Source: Oxalobacteraceae bacterium (GTDB lineage Bacteria; Pseudomonadota; Gammaproteobacteria; Burkholderiales; Burkholderiaceae_D). From it: a stretch of 44,416 bases of DNA. Both the position numbers and the translations under genes were made by a program. Position 1 is the first letter of the stretch. Each line of letters begins with the position of its first letter. Positions 41,476-44,416 of this stretch are shown piece after piece. The DNA is taken from NCBI GenBank assembly GCA_003537575.1, contig DPRS01000014.1:47952-92367 (forward strand). The letters run 5' to 3'. A model generated the notes under the pieces. It did no database searches, had not been told where the DNA came from, and was given only the letters and a program-made list of their open reading frames with translations.

Positions 41476-41901
41476 TTAACGCGAGTAGACGTTCAGCGCC
41501 GGGAAATAATAGGCGATTTCGACGGCAGCGGTTTCGGCGGCGTCGGAGCCATGCACGGCGTTGGCATCGATGGAATCGGCGAAGTCGGCGCGAATGGTGC
41601 CCTTGTCGGCCTTCTTCGGATCGGTGGCACCCATCAGTTCGCGGTTCTTGGCGATGGCGTTTTCGCCTTCCAGCACCTGGATCATGACCGGACCGGAAAC
41701 CATGAAGTCAACCAGGTCCTTGAAGAAGGGACGCTCGCGGTGCACGGCGTAGAAGCCTTCGGCTTCGGCGCGCGACAGCTGAGCCATGCGGGCTGCAACG
41801 ATCTTCAGGCCGGCGTTTTCAAAACGGGCGTAGATCTGGCCGATCACGTTTTTCGCGACTGCGTCGGGTTTAATGATCGACAGGGTGCGTTCGATTGCCA
41901 T
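41476..41901 (-). CDS. ndk: Nucleoside diphosphate kinase
   Basis: This 141-aa enzyme balances nucleoside triphosphates. It starts MAIERTLSIIKPDAVAKN; the catalytic His lies in NAVHGSDAAETA (about residue 117), and the family core (RPFFKDLVDFMVSGPVMIQVLEGENAI) is intact. I use the ATG at 41901, supported by GGAG upstream; the open frame extends 19 codons further without homology. It is divergent from the BI-1 gene. The 216-nt gap between the starts contains a TAAAAT -10-like element (about 41965-41970) for ndk, but I could not find a matching -35. Confidence 0.98.
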   Translation of the reverse strand: MAIERTLSIIKPDAVAKNVIGQIYARFENAGLKIVAARMAQLSRAEAEGFYAVHRERPFFKDLVDFMVSGPVMIQVLEGENAIAKNRELMGATDPKKADKGTIRADFADSIDANAVHGSDAAETAAVEIAYYFPALNVYSR

Positions 41902-42117
41902 CTGTAAAAACTCCAATAAAAAGAAAGGGTTAAGGTAAATCGTTAAAAATTCAACCAACCTTCGATTTTAGCACGAAAGCCCTTCTTCATGGACCGCTTG
42001 CTCTCGAAAAGCAAGAGAGAATCATCAGTTTTTCCCAGTTTAGCAAGCCGCCATGGTAATGCCAGTCATGCTATCCTAATGCCGCTTGCAAACCTGATAT
42101 AGTTTATTGGAGGCTAC

Positions 42118-42807
42118 ATGAATCAAAACCTGCAACACACTTATAGCACTACGGGGCAATCGATCCTGGTGCGCAATCGGGTATTGCGCAATACTTACCT
42201 GCTGCTGGCATTGTCCATGGTGCCGACCGTGCTCGGCGCCTGGCTGGGCGTGCAATTCAAGTTTTCCTTCTTTGCCGGCAGCCCGATGATCGGCTTTATC
42301 GCCTTCCTGGCGATTGCCTTCGGCTTCATCTACGCGATCGAGAAAACCAAGCATTCCGCCACGGGTGTCGCCGTGCTGCTGGGCTTCACCTTTTTCCTGG
42401 GCCTGATGCTGTCGCGACTGATCGGCCACATCCTGGGATATTCCAACGGCGCCTCGCTGATCATGACGGCATTCGGCGGCACTGCCGCGATCTTCGCCAC
42501 CATGGCAACCATCGCCACGGTGTCCAAGCGCGACTTTTCCGGTCTGGGCAAATGGCTGTTCGTCGGCGTGCTGGTGGCGCTGGTGGCGATGGTGGCCAAT
42601 ATTTTCCTGCAGTTGCCGGCGCTGCAACTGGCCCTGTCGGTGATTCTGATCGGCATTTTCTCCGCATACATCCTGTATGACGTGCAGCAAGTGCTGAATG
42701 GTGGCGAAACCAATTACATCACCGCGACCCTGAGCATCTACCTGGATGTCTATAACATCTTTGCCAACTTGCTGTCGATCCTGGGTATTTTCGGCGGCGA
42801 CGATTGA
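42118..42807 (+). CDS. Bax inhibitor-1 (YccA/TMBIM) family membrane protein
   Basis: This 229-aa protein has seven predicted membrane helices and ends in the BI-1 signature: LSVILIGIFSAYILYDVQQVLNGGETNYITATLSIYLDVYNIFANLLSIL, including the Asp pair typical of the pH-sensitive calcium leak channels of this family. In E. coli YccA is a substrate and modulator of FtsH, so a link with the HflKC genes of this window is possible but not shown. The ATG at 42118 has GGAGG 5 nt upstream. A terminator follows 20 nt after the stop. Confidence 0.95.
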   Translation: MNQNLQHTYSTTGQSILVRNRVLRNTYLLLALSMVPTVLGAWLGVQFKFSFFAGSPMIGFIAFLAIAFGFIYAIEKTKHSATGVAVLLGFTFFLGLMLSRLIGHILGYSNGASLIMTAFGGTAAIFATMATIATVSKRDFSGLGKWLFVGVLVALVAMVANIFLQLPALQLALSVILIGIFSAYILYDVQQVLNGGETNYITATLSIYLDVYNIFANLLSILGIFGGDD

Positions 42808-42826
42808 ACGCCGATGCTTCCCGAAC

Positions 42827-42851
42827 AACCGGCTGAAAGGCCGGTTTTTTT
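42827..42851 (+). terminator. Intrinsic terminator after the BI-1 gene
   Basis: 7-bp stem AACCGGC / GCCGGTT with a 6-nt loop, merging into a run of seven T residues. Confidence 0.92.
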
Positions 42852-42923
42852 ATGCCATCTTCGTCAGAAATCCAGATTCGGGATATTCCCGTCTTGCTAA
42901 AACTGCAGAAAATTATTGAATCC

Positions 42924-44042
42924 ATGCGCAAACGCATTTGTCTTACTGTCATTCTTGCCTCTCTTGTTCTCGTGGCCTGCGCCAATTCCAATCCCCATTT
43001 CGACCCGAAAAAGGGGCACCATCGCCGGGATGGTTTCGTCAACAGCGACCAGGCGCTGCCCATTGGACAACACCCCTGGTACGAGATCTTCTGGCGCCGC
43101 ATGCGAGGAGATTTCAAGCCTCTGGCGGAACCGGCTGACGGCTACGGCGCCTTTGCGCAACGATGGAGTACGCCTGTCGACAAGACGCTGATTTCCCAAC
43201 GCCATGATGGCCCGATTCTGACCTGGCTGGGCCATGCCGGGATGCTGCTGCAGGTCGGTGGGCTCAATATCCTGATCGATCCGCAACTCGGCGAATTTGC
43301 CGGCCCGGTTTCCTGGCTCGCCTCCAAGCGGCGCGTCCCGGCGCCGCTGACGGTGGACCAACTGCCGCCCATTGACCTGGTATTGATTTCACATAACCAC
43401 TACGATCATCTGGACCGCGCCACCGTCAAGCAGCTGGCCGCCCTGCAAAAACCGCGCTGGCTGGTGCCTCTCGGGATCAAGGCATGGCTTGACGACGAAG
43501 GCATTGCCGGCGCCGAGGAAATGGACTGGTGGGATGCACAGACCGAAGGCGCCCTGACCGTGCGTTTCACGCCTGCGCAACACTGGAGCAAGCGCACGCC
43601 CTTCGATACCAATGCAACGTTGTGGGGAGGCTTCGCCATCGAATGGACGCCGTCCGGATCAAGCAAGCCGTGGCGCTTTCTGTACACCGGCGATACCGGC
43701 TACTCGAAAGACTTTGCCGAAATCCGGCGCCGTCTCGGCCCGGTCGACTTCCTGGCCGTGCCGATCGGCGCTTATCTGCCGCGCGACTTCATGCGCCCGC
43801 AGCACAACAACCCGGACGAGGCAGTGCAAATCATGCTCGATCTCGAAGCGCAACAGGCATTCGGGGTGCACTGGGGGACGTTTGAGCTCACCCAGGAGGC
43901 GTTCGACCAGCCACCCAGAGACCTTGCTGCGGCGCTGGAGCAGCGAGGTTTGCCGCAGGAGCGGTTCTGGCTTTTCAAGCACGGGGAAAGCAGGAAGATA
44001 GGCGCCCGGCCCGGGAATGGGAAATTTCTCGCCGCCCGCTGA
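42924..44042 (+). CDS. MBL-fold metallohydrolase lipoprotein (RomA/NAPE-PLD-like)
   Basis: This 372-aa protein has a lipoprotein signal MRKRICLTVILASLVLVAC, then a metallo-beta-lactamase domain with TWLGHAGMLLQVGGLNILIDPQL, ISHNHYDHLD (the HxHxDH metal site), TPAQHWSKRTPFDTN and FLYTGDTGYSKDF. The late HWGTFELTQEAF His completes the site. The layout is that of the RomA / YfhI / NAPE-phospholipase D group of envelope-located hydrolases; the substrate is unknown. I choose the ATG at 42924 because the lipobox follows; the open frame reaches 42852, inside the preceding terminator. No strong ribosome site is seen. It converges with the norD-like gene. Confidence 0.85.
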   Translation: MRKRICLTVILASLVLVACANSNPHFDPKKGHHRRDGFVNSDQALPIGQHPWYEIFWRRMRGDFKPLAEPADGYGAFAQRWSTPVDKTLISQRHDGPILTWLGHAGMLLQVGGLNILIDPQLGEFAGPVSWLASKRRVPAPLTVDQLPPIDLVLISHNHYDHLDRATVKQLAALQKPRWLVPLGIKAWLDDEGIAGAEEMDWWDAQTEGALTVRFTPAQHWSKRTPFDTNATLWGGFAIEWTPSGSSKPWRFLYTGDTGYSKDFAEIRRRLGPVDFLAVPIGAYLPRDFMRPQHNNPDEAVQIMLDLEAQQAFGVHWGTFELTQEAFDQPPRDLAAALEQRGLPQERFWLFKHGESRKIGARPGNGKFLAAR

Positions 44043-44086
44043 TATCGCTCTTGCCTTGCTCGCCGGCGCAAGCCAGCTTTTTTCAG

Positions 44087-44416
44087 TCAGGCGAGCACGA
44101 GCCGTTTCATCCATTCCAGCAAGACAAGAGGCAGCATTTCCGGCCGCGGCAAAAGCGCATATTGGCGCGCGCCGAAAACCGCAGGCAAATAGCTGGCCGC
44201 CTGCCGGTCTATCGTCAGGCAAAATGAATGCATGCCTTGCAGCCTCGCTTCTGTCACCGCCTGCCGCATGTCCTCGACACCGTACTGGCCTTCGTAATCG
44301 TCGATATCGTTTGGCTTGCCATCGGATAGCAACAGCAGCAGCCGATGCCTGGCGGCCTGGCGCATCAGCTCCGCGCTAGCATGCCGGATGGCGGCGCCGG
44401 CCCTCGTGTAATGCTC
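44087..44416 (-). CDS. norD: NorD-like VWA domain protein, C-terminal part (5' end outside window)
   Basis: The last 109 residues of a protein entering from the right edge. They read HYTRAGAAIRHASAEL, then LLLLLSDGKPNDIDDYEGQYGVEDMRQAV, then FCLTIDRQAASYLPAVFG. This is the end of the von Willebrand A domain of the NorD/CbbO activator family, with SDGKPND-DYEG and TIDR as hallmarks. NorD works with the MoxR-type ATPase NorQ to mature nitric oxide reductase; CbbO does the same for Rubisco. Which system applies depends on the neighbours beyond the edge. The last visible motif, LPLVLLEWMKRLVLA, is shared by the family. Confidence 0.88.
   Translation of the reverse strand, partial: EHYTRAGAAIRHASAELMRQAARHRLLLLLSDGKPNDIDDYEGQYGVEDMRQAVTEARLQGMHSFCLTIDRQAASYLPAVFGARQYALLPRPEMLPLVLLEWMKRLVLA

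Noticed and set aside
1..44416. CRISPR array, insertion sequence, rRNA operon or prophage
   Set aside because: No regularly spaced repeats, no transposase or phage structural genes and no rRNA stretches were seen. The VgrG resembles phage spikes only through its T6SS ancestry.

Overview
The window looks like a chromosomal segment of a betaproteobacterium, probably Burkholderiales and most like Oxalobacteraceae. This is an inference from gene order and protein character; no search was run. The strongest clue is the long minus-strand housekeeping series ndk, rlmN, pilW, rodZ, ispG, hisS, yfgM, bamB, der, hfq, hflX, hflK, hflC, DUF2065, hisZ, purA, a classic betaproteobacterial arrangement. Most of the window is GC-rich with typical codon use. 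Only the left end is visibly more AT-rich.

Left part (1-9215) is accessory. A minus-strand type VI secretion cassette runs vgrG, a DUF4123 adaptor, a 991-residue VasX-like effector with a hydrophobic pore-type region, and a two-helix membrane protein cut by the window edge that is the immunity candidate. All three junctions are 4-bp ATGA overlaps, and the order is that of the Vibrio cholerae vgrG2-vasW-vasX-tsiV2 locus. No T6SS structural genes are visible. Upstream lie an AT-rich leader with a palindrome, a small membrane protein, and a second small membrane protein whose reading frame is broken. A stand-alone HD-GYP gene follows on the plus strand.

The middle part (9300-24700) holds nnrU, a 7TMR-DISM/GGDEF diguanylate cyclase, tRNA-Ser(GCU), lysC, tilS, accA, an HhH-GPD DNA glycosylase and cysS on the minus strand. 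Twin cyclophilins (ppiA, ppiB) and lpxH follow on the plus strand, then cysE, rlmB and rnr on the minus strand.

24680-25512 holds two tRNA-Leu(CAG) genes in a 520-bp direct duplication, each with its own sigma70-type promoter and a strong terminator. Past the terminator of each of the three tRNA genes lies a tail-to-tail, degenerate copy of the 3' end of the same tRNA. In every case a 24-31 nt spacer carrying a GCAAAGC core separates the acceptor part from the T-arm part. This is the most unusual structure in the window. A possible 48-aa membrane protein sits between the two tRNA-Leu copies.

The right part (25544-44416) is the long conserved series described above, serving purine and histidine synthesis, membrane proteolysis control (HflKC), Hfq, ribosome assembly (Der), outer-membrane assembly (BamB), isoprenoid synthesis (IspG), cell shape (RodZ) and type IV pili (PilW). 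It is followed by ndk, a divergent BI-1 family membrane protein, an MBL-fold lipoprotein and the 3' end of a norD-like VWA gene running in from the right edge.
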